Notes: generated by a model from the sequence alone, not told the origin. Positions 27,527 through 36,728 are shown, counted from the first letter of the stretch. The stretch: DNA of 64,000 bases from Pseudoduganella armeniaca (GCF_003028855.1 NZ_CP028324.1:2604001-2668000), one strand, 5' to 3'. Numbers and translations: made by a program.

Positions 27527-28037
27527 AACGCTGCCGCCGGCCGGCTTCCTGCGGCGCTGGGCGCGACTGAAAAGCGGCGCCGCCGAAGCGCAAGTGGCGC
27601 CACCGCCCGTCGCGGCCGAACCAGGGCCGGCTGCGCCGCCCACGCTGGCCGACGTGGCGCAGCTGGGCGCCGATGCGGACTTCAGCCGCTTCGTCGCGCC
27701 TGGCGTGGACGGCACGGTGCGCCGGCTGGCGCTGAAAAAACTGTTCGCCGATCCGCACTTCAACGTACCGGACGGCCTGGATATCTATATGGACGACTAC
27801 ACGCGCGCCGACCCGATCCCGGCCGCGATGATGGCCGCCCTGCACCACGCGCGCAACGTGTTTGGCGCCGCCGCGGGCGAACAGGATCCGGCGGATCCGG
27901 CCGCCCCCGATCCGGCCGCCACCGACAAGACCGACCCGGCCGAACCGGCGGGCGCCGATCCCGGCGCCCAGGGCGCGCCGGTCGCCACGCCGCCGGACCC
28001 CGCCGTAAATCCCGACCCCGACGACATCACCGTATGA
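27519..28037 (+). CDS. DUF3306 family protein
   Basis: A 172-residue protein starting inside the DUF3305 gene. It shows the family pattern: FLRRWARLKSG near residue 10, LADVAQLGADADFSRFVAPGVDGTVRR-like central helix region, then LKKLFADPHFNVPDGLDIYMDDYT. The tail after residue 115 is Asp/Pro/Ala-rich low complexity. It works presumably with DUF3305 and the polyferredoxin that overlaps its end (ATGA-type). Confidence 0.85.
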   Translation: MAETLPPAGFLRRWARLKSGAAEAQVAPPPVAAEPGPAAPPTLADVAQLGADADFSRFVAPGVDGTVRRLALKKLFADPHFNVPDGLDIYMDDYTRADPIPAAMMAALHHARNVFGAAAGEQDPADPAAPDPAATDKTDPAEPAGADPGAQGAPVATPPDPAVNPDPDDITV

Positions 28038-29623
28038 ACATCCCGTATTTCCCCGTGGTGCAAGCCGGCGCGCACGCCCCGACCCAGGCCGCACTGGCCG
28101 CGCTGGCAGCGTTGCCGCCCACCGAGGCGCAGGACGCCGTCACCTACCGTTCCACCGGCAACACCGTCGTCATCGGCACCGGCGCGGATGCGCTGGCGCT
28201 GGCCGACTACCTGGCGCGCGCCTTGCCTGTCACGCTGCTGTTGCGGGACGGCGGCGCACCCGCGCGCACCTATCCCGTCTTCGTCGCCGAGCGGATCGCG
28301 CTGACCGGCTGGCTGGGCGCGTTTGCCGTACGCTGGCAGGGCGGGGCGGACGAAGCCCGCTCGGCCGCGTTCGACCTGGTGCTGGACCTGGGCGAGCAGT
28401 CGCTGATCGGCACGCACCAAGCGCCGCATGGCTACCACGCGCCCGGCGCCGATCCGGCCGCGCGCCAGGCCGCCGCCGACGCGCTGCTGGAACTGGTGGG
28501 CGACTTTGAAAAGCCGAAGTATTTCGCGTACAAGGAACGCCTGTGCGCGCACGGCCGCAACACGCTGACCGGCTGCAACGCCTGCGTCGAGATCTGCTCG
28601 GCCGGCGCGATCGCCGGCGCGGGCGACCGCATCGAGGTCAATCCCTACCTGTGCGCCGGCTGCGGCGCCTGCACGACGGTGTGCCCGACCGGGGCGCTGG
28701 CGTATGCCTATCCCACCGCCACGCAGCTGGGACGGCGCCTGAAGACGGCGCTGCAGGCCTACCGCGCCGCCGGCGGCAGCGCGCCCGCCATCCTGTTCCA
28801 TGACGCCACGCAGGAATCCGACAACGCGCCGGGCGTGATTCCGCTGGCGCTGCACCACGTGGCATCCTGCGGCATCGACGTCTGGCTGAGCGCCCTGGCG
28901 TACGGCGCCAGCGGCGTGGCCGTGCGGCTGACCGGCACCGAAGCGCCGCAATACGTGGCCGCGCTGGAACGGCAGGTGGCGCTGGCCCAGGCCATCATGG
29001 ACGGCCTGGGCTATGCCGGCCCGCATTTCACGTTGGGCGATGCGGCTGCCTGCGCGCGCGGCGCCATGCCGCCCGAGCCGGCCACGTTCGACATCGCGGC
29101 CAACGAGCGCGATACGCTGGAATACGCGCTCGATCACCTGCACCGCCATGCGCCGGCGCAGCCGCAGACGGTGGCGCTGCCCGCCGGTGCGCCGTTCGGC
29201 GCCATCGCCCTGAACACCGCCGCGTGCAGCCTGTGCATGGCCTGCGTCGGCGCGTGCCCCGCTGCCGCGCTGCAGGGTGGCGACACGCTGCCGCAGCTGC
29301 GCTTCGTCGAGAAGAACTGCGTGCAGTGCGGCCTGTGCGCCAACACCTGTCCCGAGCAGGCGATCCGGCTGGTACCGCGCATGTCGTTCAAGGCCACGCG
29401 CAACACGCCGTTCGTGCTGCACGGTTCGCAGCCGTTCCATTGCATCCGCTGCGACAAGCCGTTCGGCACGGTGCAGATGATCGAGACCATGCTGGCGCGC
29501 CTGGGCGGCCATGCGGCATTTGCCGGCAAGCTGGAACGCATGAAGATGTGCGGCGACTGCCGCGTCGTCGACATGATGGCGCCGCAGGACGAGATGCAGG
29601 TGATCCCGCTGCGGCGGGTGTGA
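28034..29623 (+). CDS. 4Fe-4S polyferredoxin of the formate dehydrogenase cluster
   Basis: A 529-residue cytosolic iron-sulfur protein with two ferredoxin-type pairs. The first is CNACVEIC with CAGCGACTTVCP at about residues 180-220. The second is CSLCMACVGACP with CVQCGLCANTCP at about 398-445. A further Cys set follows (CIRCDKP and MCGDCRV). The N-terminal 130 residues resemble a Rossmann-like domain without iron ligands. It ends the FDH operon and may donate or accept electrons during enzyme maturation. The partner is not established. Confidence 0.85.
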   Translation: MNIPYFPVVQAGAHAPTQAALAALAALPPTEAQDAVTYRSTGNTVVIGTGADALALADYLARALPVTLLLRDGGAPARTYPVFVAERIALTGWLGAFAVRWQGGADEARSAAFDLVLDLGEQSLIGTHQAPHGYHAPGADPAARQAAADALLELVGDFEKPKYFAYKERLCAHGRNTLTGCNACVEICSAGAIAGAGDRIEVNPYLCAGCGACTTVCPTGALAYAYPTATQLGRRLKTALQAYRAAGGSAPAILFHDATQESDNAPGVIPLALHHVASCGIDVWLSALAYGASGVAVRLTGTEAPQYVAALERQVALAQAIMDGLGYAGPHFTLGDAAACARGAMPPEPATFDIAANERDTLEYALDHLHRHAPAQPQTVALPAGAPFGAIALNTAACSLCMACVGACPAAALQGGDTLPQLRFVEKNCVQCGLCANTCPEQAIRLVPRMSFKATRNTPFVLHGSQPFHCIRCDKPFGTVQMIETMLARLGGHAAFAGKLERMKMCGDCRVVDMMAPQDEMQVIPLRRV

Positions 29624-29646
29624 CACGCCGGGGCGCAGTAAGCACC

Positions 29647-29699
29647 GGGGACAGGCACCTGTCTCGGGCGGGGATGCTCCGAGACAGGTGCCTATCCCC
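29647..29699. repeat. Inverted repeat, 21-base arms, also a plausible terminator of the FDH operon
   Basis: Arms at 29647-29667 and 29679-29699 pair with one mismatch around an 11-base loop. They begin GGGGACAGGCACC, the same family as the palindromes at 13765 and 13966. It lies between two convergent genes. Confidence 0.75.
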
Positions 29700-29706
29700 T
29701 CGGGTT

Positions 29707-30504
29707 TCAGCCGCGCCGCCGCACCCGCCACCCCACCAACGCCAGTCCCGCCAGCGCCATCGGCAGCCCGCCCGGCTCCGGCACCGGCGCGATCGCCGTC
29801 GTCCCGATCGCCAGCAACGCCACGTCGCCCGTCATGCTGGCGGCCGTGCGGTTGCTGTAGTCCACGCTCAGCACGCGCGTAAAGTCCACCGCGACCGGGT
29901 CGCCCGGCGACGGGCTCAGCGTGACCGCAACGTAATCGGTGAAGACCGACTGACCCGGTGCCAGGCCATCCAGGCTGACGGTCAGCGTGCCGCTGGCCAG
30001 CCAGGCGTCGTAGATGCCCGGCTCGGTGCCGCGCTCGCCTTGCAGCAGCACCGTGCTGTGGAAGGTTACCCCGGTGTTGGCCGACAGGATGAACGGCAGC
30101 ACGCCGCCATGCAGCCAGGCCGTCGCCGAGGCGCCGTTCGGCTCCAGCGTCGCCACCGTGTCCAGGCTCAGCGACAGCGTGGCCGGGTCGGCGCGCCCGT
30201 CGACCCGGACGCTGGTGTAGGCGGCCGGGCTGTAGTCGAGTTCGGCCAGCAGCGCATCGGTGCCGCCGGCCACCACGTTGTCCTCGTGCAGCGCGCCGCC
30301 GGCGAACGCGGAGACGTAGGCGCGCGCCGCGCCGAGCGGGCCGGCCGGCGGTGGCAGGAATTGCAGCGATGGCGCGATACCGTCGGCCAGGTCGAGGTCG
30401 ACCAGGGTCCAGGTCAGGCTGTCGTGGGTGATGTGGCCAGTGGCGGCGCCGGCGCCGCCAGCCAGCAGTTGCAGGGCCGCGCAGGCGGCGAGGAATCGTT
30501 TCAT
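29707..30504 (-). CDS. PEP-CTERM sorting-domain protein
   Basis: About 265 residues from ATG 30504, chosen for the GAAAGGAG ribosome site and the signal peptide (MKRFLAACAALQLLAGGAGA); the open frame extends further upstream without support. The C-terminus is VPEPGGLPMALAGLALVGWR followed by Arg-Arg-Arg-Gly, the exosortase signal. The mature part is beta-rich and unrecognised. It is convergent with the FDH operon. Confidence 0.85.
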   Translation of the reverse strand: MKRFLAACAALQLLAGGAGAATGHITHDSLTWTLVDLDLADGIAPSLQFLPPPAGPLGAARAYVSAFAGGALHEDNVVAGGTDALLAELDYSPAAYTSVRVDGRADPATLSLSLDTVATLEPNGASATAWLHGGVLPFILSANTGVTFHSTVLLQGERGTEPGIYDAWLASGTLTVSLDGLAPGQSVFTDYVAVTLSPSPGDPVAVDFTRVLSVDYSNRTAASMTGDVALLAIGTTAIAPVPEPGGLPMALAGLALVGWRVRRRG

Positions 30505-30797
30505 GGCGCAGCTCCTTTCAAGAGTAACGTAAAAAAGGCGGGCCCGTCCCGCCGGTTTCAGCATAGCAGTCGCGGCGGGAAGTAAAAGCTGTTTCGGCGC
30601 GCCGTGCGCCGAGTGTGGCGCGCGCGATACCACGCCACTGCGCGCACGCCACTCCGTGAAACCGCGCACAGTTCGCCCCGGCGGCGCCGGGCATACTCGC
30701 AACTGTCGGGACCAGCTAGCAAATCAATACGGCGGGGGAACATCTCGCCGGCACACCAATCAGACAAGGGGAGGCAATCGTGCGGGGAGCAGAACTG

Positions 30798-30962
30798 ATG
30801 CAGACCAATGCGGTCCAATACAAGGGCTATGAAATCTGCCTGGGATCGGTGTACAAGGACGGCGAGCCGCTGTTCCACTACTACGTGCCGCTGGGCGAGC
30901 GCGACGGCGGCGTCGAACAGGGCAAGCGCATCATCGACCAGATGGGCCAGGAGCGCGACTGA
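30798..30962 (+). CDS. Small cytosolic protein, unknown function
   Basis: A 54-residue protein (MQTNAVQYKGYEICLGSVYK at its start) with GGGGAG eight bases before the ATG; an in-frame GTG at 30780 is an alternative. Alternating hydrophobic residues suggest a small beta fold. It stands alone, with a stem-loop right after the stop. Confidence 0.6.
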   Translation: MQTNAVQYKGYEICLGSVYKDGEPLFHYYVPLGERDGGVEQGKRIIDQMGQERD

Positions 30963-30968
30963 CAGGCG

Positions 30969-30988
30969 GTCCGGCCACCGCCGGACCG
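30969..30988. terminator. Stem-loop between convergent genes
   Basis: A perfect 8-bp stem (GGTCCGGC/GCCGGACC) with a CACC loop sits between the stops of the small gene and the hydroxylase gene and could serve both strands. No T run is present. Confidence 0.45.
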
Positions 30989-30995
30989 GGGCCCT

Positions 30996-31849
30996 TCAAC
31001 GGAACGCCTCCTGGCGCACCCATTTCGTCATCACCCACTTGTCGCCGGCGCCCACCGGCGCGCCGCCGTGCAAGGTCGCTTCATCCAGCTGTCCCTCGTC
31101 GTTCATGTATTCGAAATACACCGCGGCGCCCTTCTTGGGCACCACGGACAGGCCAAGCTTGGGGAACACGGTGTCGCCCGCGTCCTCGACGTCGTTCAGG
31201 TAGACGATCAGCGTGGCGGTGCGCTGGCCGCCGCGCTTGAGCGTGGCGGAGAAGCCGGGCTGGTCGGGTCGAAATAGTCGGGGTGCGGCTTGTATTCGGC
31301 GCCCACCTGGTAGTGCAATACGTGCAGCGCCTCGCCATGGGTGACCGGGGTGTTGGTGATCTCGGCGATGCGGCGGTTCAGCCGCCGCAGCAGCGGGTCG
31401 TCGCCCTCGGGCAGGAACGCGCCGCGGCTGGTGCGGGTATCGCGCACCTGGTTTTCGCCGGTGGCGGGGCTCAAGGTGGCGGACGGGGCCAGCTGGTCGC
31501 GCGCGCGCGCGATGACGGCATCGCATTCCTCGTCCGACAGCACGTTGTCCAGCACGGCCACGACGGGCTGTTCCAGGCGCACCAGCACGCGCACGTCGCG
31601 GTCGCTGGTGCGGATCAGGTTGCCGCGGTGGCGGATGCGCGGCGTGCCGTAGCGATACGGTTCGCGCTCCTTGCGCGCGATGCCGGCCGCGCGCGCGGCG
31701 ATGCGCTCGCGCACGACCTGTTCGGCATAGGCGGGGTCGAAATTGGCGGCCGTCATCGCGGCCAGGATGTCCTGGGGCCGGCACTGCTTGTCGACGCTGT
31801 CGTCGAGCCACCGGTCCCATTCGTCGGGCATGTGCTTGTAAAGATCCAT
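30996..31849 (-). pseudogene. 2OG-Fe(II) oxygenase, prolyl-4-hydroxylase type, single frameshift
   Basis: Two frames together give a prolyl 4-hydroxylase alpha-subunit-like enzyme of about 284 residues. The first (31849 to about 31260) ends with the metal-ligand motif HPDYFD. The second (to 30996) carries LIVYLNDVEDAGDTVFPKLG, the last His in TLHGGAPV and the Lys in GDKWVMTKW. The shift falls at GCCGGGC (31254-31260); one extra C would restore SPGFSATLKRGG, a normal sequence for the family. All catalytic residues survive, so an assembly error is as likely as a real mutation. Confidence 0.82.
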
Positions 31850-31877
31850 GGCCGCGGAGTATACATAAACTGGGCCG

Positions 31878-32024
31878 TCAGCGTGTCGGACCGTCGCGCT
31901 TCGCTGGCAGCGGCATGGGCACGACCAGCACGCGCGGGTCCTGCTGCGGCCTGACCTGTTGCTGGACGACCTGCGTGACGACGGCACGGGGCGGCGGGAC
32001 GGGACGGGGCGGTTGCGGGAACAT
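31878..32024 (-). CDS. Possible small Pro/Gln-rich protein
   Basis: A 48-codon frame (starting MFPQPPRPVPPPRAVVTQVV) ends 28 bases before the hydroxylase gene on the same strand. There is no clear ribosome site and composition alone could explain it. The rest of 31850-32179 holds no other gene. Confidence 0.3.
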   Translation of the reverse strand: MFPQPPRPVPPPRAVVTQVVQQQVRPQQDPRVLVVPMPLPAKRDGPTR

Positions 32025-32124
32025 GGGCGGCGCTCGGGGGTGGCTAGTGTGGTGAAAATGCGGCTCGGGCGCCGATTTGCAAGCCCTTATCTCTGCGGTG
32101 TGGAGAAGGCGGGCAGGATGTGTT

Positions 32125-32130
32125 TATAAT
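32125..32130 (+). promoter_or_regulatory. -10 box upstream of the TonB receptor
   Basis: A consensus TATAAT lies 50 bases before the receptor start. No convincing -35 element is found at the correct spacing. Confidence 0.4.
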
Positions 32131-32179
32131 TCTTCGAGACAATCTGCAAAAGGACGGCAGCGAGCGTTCGCCCACCGCC

Positions 32180-34150
32180 ATGCATATAACGACAATTCGT
32201 CCACTCGTCCTTGCCGTGCTGGCCGCGCTGGCGGTATCCGCCGGCCTCGTCGCGCCCGCGGCGGCGGCCGAGCCACCGGAGCCGGCCACTGAGCCGCAGA
32301 CGGGTGACCTGGCCGACTTGTCGCTCGAGCAGCTCAACAACGTCGTCATCACGTCCGTGTCGCGCCAGGAGGAACGGCTGGCCAACGCGGCCGCCTCCGT
32401 CTTCATCATCAGCGCCGGCGACATCCGCCGCAGCGGCGCCCGCTCGCTGCCCGAGGCGCTGCGGCTGGCTCCCAACTTGCAAGTGGCGCGCCAGAGCGCG
32501 CGCGACTACGCCATCACCGCGCGCGGTTTCAATGGTCCATTCTCGAACAAGCTGCTGGTGCTGATCGACGGCCGCAGCGTCTACTCGCCGCTGTTCTCCG
32601 GCGTGTTCTGGGACACCCCGGACGTGGTCATGGAAGACATCGAGCGCATCGAGGTCATCAGCGGCCCCGGCGCCACCATCTGGGGGGCCAATGCCGTCAA
32701 CGGCGTCATCAACATCATCACGCGCTCGGCCAAGGACACGCAAGGCGGCCTGGCGACGATCAGTGCCGGCAATCGCGAGCGCGATACCACCGTGCGCTAC
32801 GGCGGCGTGCTGGCCAACGGCGGCCACTACCGCCTGTATGGCCGCTATACCGACGTCGACGACAGCGAGCGCGCCCACGGCATGGCGGACGGCTCCGGCC
32901 TGCGCCGGCGCCAGGCCGGCTTCCGGGCCGACTGGGACCGGCCGCTGGGCGGGCTGACCTTGTCCGGCGACGTCTACGGCACCGACCTCGTGCAGCCGGG
33001 CCGGGCCGATGCGCCCCTGTCCGGCGCCAACCTGATCGCGCGCGCCACGCGCAAGCTGACCGACGACTCCGACCTGCGCCTGCAACTGGTGCTGGACCAC
33101 GTCGAGCGCAACCAGCCGTTCGCCTTCATCGAACGGCTCGACGTCATCGACCTGGATGCCCAGCACAGCCTGCGCGTGGCCGGGCGCCACAATATCGCCT
33201 GGGGTGCCGGCTACCGCTATGCGCGCGACCGCCTGACGCCGAGCCTGGTGTACGGCTTCCTGCCGGCCGAACGCTCGATGCATTGGGGCAGCCTGTTCGC
33301 GCAGGACGAGTGGGCCCTGCGCGACGACCTGCGCCTGACGGTGGGTGCCAAGGTCGAGCACAACAACTATACGGGCGCCGAATACCTGCCGAACCTGCGG
33401 CTGGCCTGGACCGCCAGCCCGACGCAACTGGTCTGGGGCAGCCTGTCGCGCACCGTGCGGGCGCCGTCGCGCATCGACCGCGACTACCACACGCCGGCGG
33501 TGCCGATCCTGATCGGCAAGGTGCCGCGCTTCACGGTGGGCGGCGGGCCGGATTTCCAGTCCGAGACGGCCAACGTGGCGGAACTGGGCTATCGCATCCA
33601 GCCCTCGCTGGAATGGTCGTTCGCGGCCACCGCGTTCCATGCCGACTACGATCGCCTGCGCACGCAGGAACCGAACGTCAACGGCCCGGCCTACAGCGGC
33701 TTGCTGGAGGTGCGCAACATGGCGGCGGGCCAGACCCGCGGCCTCGAGATGTGGGCGCGCTGGCAGCCGGTGCAGAGCTGGCGGCTGAATGCCGGCCTGG
33801 TCGTGCAGCAGGTGCGCACGCACCTGAAGGAGGGCAGCCGGGACAGCAGCGGCGCCGCCGGCGTCGCCACCAGCGATCCGAACCACTACTGGCAGCTGCG
33901 CTCGTCGCACGAGCTGCCGTACGACATGCAGCTGGACTGGACCTTGCGCTACGTGGGCGCGCTGGAGAAGCCGGCCGTGCCGTCCTATCATGAGCTGGAC
34001 GCGCACTGGCTGTGGCGGCCCCGTCCCAACGTGGACGTGGCGCTGATCGGCCAGAACCTGCTGCACCGCTCGCACGCCGAATTCGGCGCCGCCCCCAATC
34101 GCAGCGTCGTCCAGCGCAGCGTCGTCCTCAAGCTCACGCTGCGGTTCTGA
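32180..34150 (+). CDS. TonB-dependent outer-membrane receptor
   Basis: About 656 residues from ATG 32180, which gives a signal peptide (HITTIRPLVLAVLAALAVSA). A TonB box-like VVITSVSRQEE precedes a plug domain with ARGFNGPFSNKLLVLIDGRS, VFWDTPDVVMEDIERIEVIS and GPGATIWGANAVNGVINIIT. The 22-strand barrel ends in the aromatic KLTLRF typical of outer-membrane proteins. The ligand is unknown. The YfiR gene starts two bases after the stop, so receptor, YfiR and the kinase form one operon and are likely functionally linked. Confidence 0.9.
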   Translation: MHITTIRPLVLAVLAALAVSAGLVAPAAAAEPPEPATEPQTGDLADLSLEQLNNVVITSVSRQEERLANAAASVFIISAGDIRRSGARSLPEALRLAPNLQVARQSARDYAITARGFNGPFSNKLLVLIDGRSVYSPLFSGVFWDTPDVVMEDIERIEVISGPGATIWGANAVNGVINIITRSAKDTQGGLATISAGNRERDTTVRYGGVLANGGHYRLYGRYTDVDDSERAHGMADGSGLRRRQAGFRADWDRPLGGLTLSGDVYGTDLVQPGRADAPLSGANLIARATRKLTDDSDLRLQLVLDHVERNQPFAFIERLDVIDLDAQHSLRVAGRHNIAWGAGYRYARDRLTPSLVYGFLPAERSMHWGSLFAQDEWALRDDLRLTVGAKVEHNNYTGAEYLPNLRLAWTASPTQLVWGSLSRTVRAPSRIDRDYHTPAVPILIGKVPRFTVGGGPDFQSETANVAELGYRIQPSLEWSFAATAFHADYDRLRTQEPNVNGPAYSGLLEVRNMAAGQTRGLEMWARWQPVQSWRLNAGLVVQQVRTHLKEGSRDSSGAAGVATSDPNHYWQLRSSHELPYDMQLDWTLRYVGALEKPAVPSYHELDAHWLWRPRPNVDVALIGQNLLHRSHAEFGAAPNRSVVQRSVVLKLTLRF

Positions 34151-34152
34151 CC

Positions 34153-34761
34153 ATGACCCGATACGCCAACCACTCCGTGTTCAAGCGCCGCCAGCCATTG
34201 CGGGCCGCGCTGGCGGTCGCGTTCGCGGCGCTGCTGGCGCTGGCCGGCGCGCCGCTGCCGGCCAGCGCCGCCGGCGGGCCGCAGGCCGCACTGGGAGTGG
34301 CTAACCTGGAGCGCGGCGTCAAGGCCGCCTACCTGTTCAAGTTCCTCGGCTACGTGGAGTTCGCCGCCGGCGCCGACCCGGCCGCGCCGCTCGTCGTCGG
34401 CGTAATGGGGGCCGACGACGTGGCCGCCGAGGTCACGCGCCTGACCGCGGGCCGTACCGTCAACGGCCGGCCCATCACGGTGCGTACCTTGCGCGACGGC
34501 GATTCCAGCACCGGCCTGCACATGCTGTTCCTGGGCGCCGCCGCCGAGCGCCCCGTGCAGACCCTGCGCGGCGCCGCCCAGAACGGCGTGCTGACCGTGA
34601 CGGAAGACGAGAACGGGCTGCAGCAGGGCGCCATCATCAATTTCCGCCTGGTCGAGGACCGCATCCGCTTCGAGGTGTCGCTGCCGGCGGCCGAGCGCAG
34701 CAACCTGAAACTCAGTTCGCGCCTGCTGTCGGTCGCCTACCACGTCCAGAAGGGGAACTAG
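34153..34761 (+). CDS. YfiR family periplasmic protein (DUF4154)
   Basis: A 202-residue protein with an export signal (LRAALAVAFAALLALAGAPL). The mature part shows the YfiR pattern: KAAYLFKFLGYVEFA near the start, PLVVGVMGADDVAAEV, GLHMLFLGAAA, and the end segment NFRLVEDRIRFEVSLPAAER. In Pseudomonas YfiR restrains the diguanylate cyclase YfiN. Here it is followed without a gap by a hybrid kinase, not a cyclase, so it may control that sensor instead (inference). Confidence 0.87.
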   Translation: MTRYANHSVFKRRQPLRAALAVAFAALLALAGAPLPASAAGGPQAALGVANLERGVKAAYLFKFLGYVEFAAGADPAAPLVVGVMGADDVAAEVTRLTAGRTVNGRPITVRTLRDGDSSTGLHMLFLGAAAERPVQTLRGAAQNGVLTVTEDENGLQQGAIINFRLVEDRIRFEVSLPAAERSNLKLSSRLLSVAYHVQKGN

Positions 34762-36678
34762 GTGGCGCGCATGCGCAAGCCCGACACCGTGCGCGCCAAG
34801 CTGATCGTGATGGCGCTGGCGACCACGTTCGCGGCGCTGGTGACGATGTCGGCCAGCATGCTGATTTATGACCTGACCTCCTTCCAGCAGAACTGGGTCG
34901 ACGACCTGACGACCCAGGCGGAGATCGTCGCCACCGTGTCGGTACCGGCCGTCAGCTTCAACGATCCCGCCGCCGCGCGCCAGAACCTGGCGCTGCTGCG
35001 GGTGCGGCCGCAGATCGAGGCGGGCGCCATCTACGGCACCAACGGCGTGATGTTCGCGTCGTATGCGCAGTCGATGCTGGACCCGCCCGTGTTCCCGCCG
35101 CGCCCTGGCCCGGCCGGGCACGCGATCGAGGGGGGCCACATGATCGTGTTCCATCCGATCGTCGAGAACGGCGAGCGGCTGGGCACCGTCTACCTGACCG
35201 CGCGCTACCGCCTGCTGGACCGGCTGGCCAGCTACGCCATCATCCTCGGTGCCGTGATGCTCGCCAGCCTGCTGCTGGCGGCGATGGTGGCCAGCCGGCT
35301 GCGCCTGGGCATCACCAACCCGCTCGAGGCGGTCACGGACGTGGCGCGCGCCGTGATGCAGCAGCGCGATTTCTCGCTGCGCGTGCGCGAGCGCGCCAGC
35401 GGCGAGATCGGCACCCTGGTCGATGCCTTCAACAACATGCTGGCGGAAGTGGAGCGCCGCGCCCACGCGCTGCAGGAAGCCAACCGCACGCTGGAGCACG
35501 AGATGACGGTGCGGCAGGGCGCCGAACGCGCGCTGCTGCTGGCCGACCGCCGCAAGGACGAGTTCCTGGCGACCTTGGCGCACGAGCTGCGCAACCCGCT
35601 GGCGCCGATCCGCACGGGGCTGGACATCATGCGCCTGAACCGCAACGACCCGGCCGCCACCGAGCGCGCCCGCGCCGTGATGGAGCGCCAGCTGAAGCAG
35701 ATGGTGCGCCTGGTGGACGACCTGCTCGACGTCTCGCGCATCAACACCGGCAAGCTGACGATCCGCCACGATCCGGTCGAGCTGCAGGCCGTCGTCGCCA
35801 ATGCGCTGGAGATCGCCCGGCCGTTCATCGACGCCCAGGGTCACACGATCGAGGTGGCGCTGCCGCGCGAGCCGGTACACGTGCTGGGCGACGCCACCCG
35901 GCTGGCGCAGGTGCTGTCGAATCTCCTGAACAACGCCGCCAAGTACACCGACCGCGGCGGCCACCTGGCGCTGGCGGCGGCGGTCGAGGGGGACAGCCAG
36001 CTGCACATCCGCGTGACGGACAACGGCATCGGCATCGCGCCGCCGATGCTGGGCGAGATCTTCGACATGTTCGTCCAGGCCGATTCCTCGCTGGAGCGCA
36101 CCTCGGCGGGCCTGGGCGTGGGCCTGTCGCTGGCGCGCCGGCTGGTCGAACTGCACGGTGGCTCGATCGAGGCGCACAGCGGCGGCCCGGGCCAGGGCAG
36201 CGAATTCGTCGTCACCTTGCCCGTGCTGCAGACCGAACCACAGGCGGCGGCGCGCGAAACGGACCAGCCGGCGCAGGGCACGCCGTACCGCATCCTGCTG
36301 GCGGACGACAACCTGGACTTCGTCAACGCCATCGGCGCGCTGCTGCGCACCCTGGGCCATACGGTGCACATCTGCCACGACGGCGCGCAAGCGCTGGCGG
36401 CAGCGGAAGCGTTCGCGCCGGATTTCGCCTTCCTCGACATCGGCCTGCCGCACCTGAACGGCTACGACCTGGCGCGCGCGCTGCGTGCGCTGCCGGGGCT
36501 GCAGCGCACGATGCTGGTGGCCGTCACGGGCTGGGGCCAGCAAAAGGACCGCGAACTGGCCTTCGACGCCGGCTTCGAGGCGCACCTGGTGAAACCCGTC
36601 AGCGTCGAGCAGATCCTCGATATCCTGGCGGCGGGGCGACACGGCATGCGGGCAGGGGCGCCGGTCGCCGGGGCTTGA
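34762..36678 (+). CDS. Hybrid histidine kinase with CHASE8-like sensor, HAMP and receiver
   Basis: A 638-residue sensor starting with GTG right at the yfiR stop, with AAGGGGAA correctly spaced. Order: membrane helix (about 13-35); periplasmic CHASE8-like domain (FQQNWVDDLTTQAEIVATVS); second helix (about 155-175); HAMP; HisKA with phospho-acceptor His274 in LAHELRNPLAPI; HATPase with NNAAKYTDRGG and GLGVGLSLARRLVE; and a C-terminal receiver with phospho-acceptor Asp559 in FLDIGLPHLNGYDLA. No output domain follows, so phosphate must be passed to, or withheld from, another protein. Confidence 0.93.
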   Translation: MARMRKPDTVRAKLIVMALATTFAALVTMSASMLIYDLTSFQQNWVDDLTTQAEIVATVSVPAVSFNDPAAARQNLALLRVRPQIEAGAIYGTNGVMFASYAQSMLDPPVFPPRPGPAGHAIEGGHMIVFHPIVENGERLGTVYLTARYRLLDRLASYAIILGAVMLASLLLAAMVASRLRLGITNPLEAVTDVARAVMQQRDFSLRVRERASGEIGTLVDAFNNMLAEVERRAHALQEANRTLEHEMTVRQGAERALLLADRRKDEFLATLAHELRNPLAPIRTGLDIMRLNRNDPAATERARAVMERQLKQMVRLVDDLLDVSRINTGKLTIRHDPVELQAVVANALEIARPFIDAQGHTIEVALPREPVHVLGDATRLAQVLSNLLNNAAKYTDRGGHLALAAAVEGDSQLHIRVTDNGIGIAPPMLGEIFDMFVQADSSLERTSAGLGVGLSLARRLVELHGGSIEAHSGGPGQGSEFVVTLPVLQTEPQAAARETDQPAQGTPYRILLADDNLDFVNAIGALLRTLGHTVHICHDGAQALAAAEAFAPDFAFLDIGLPHLNGYDLARALRALPGLQRTMLVAVTGWGQQKDRELAFDAGFEAHLVKPVSVEQILDILAAGRHGMRAGAPVAGA

Positions 36679-36710
36679 GCTGGCTCTGAATTGCAGCAGA
36701 CGGCAAACCA

Positions 36711-36728
36711 GCGGGCCGGGCGGCCCGC
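36711..36728 (+). terminator. Stem-loop after the kinase gene
   Basis: GCGGGCC/GGCCCGC with a 4-base loop, then GAATAAAATC. Likely end of the receptor-yfiR-kinase transcript. Confidence 0.5.
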
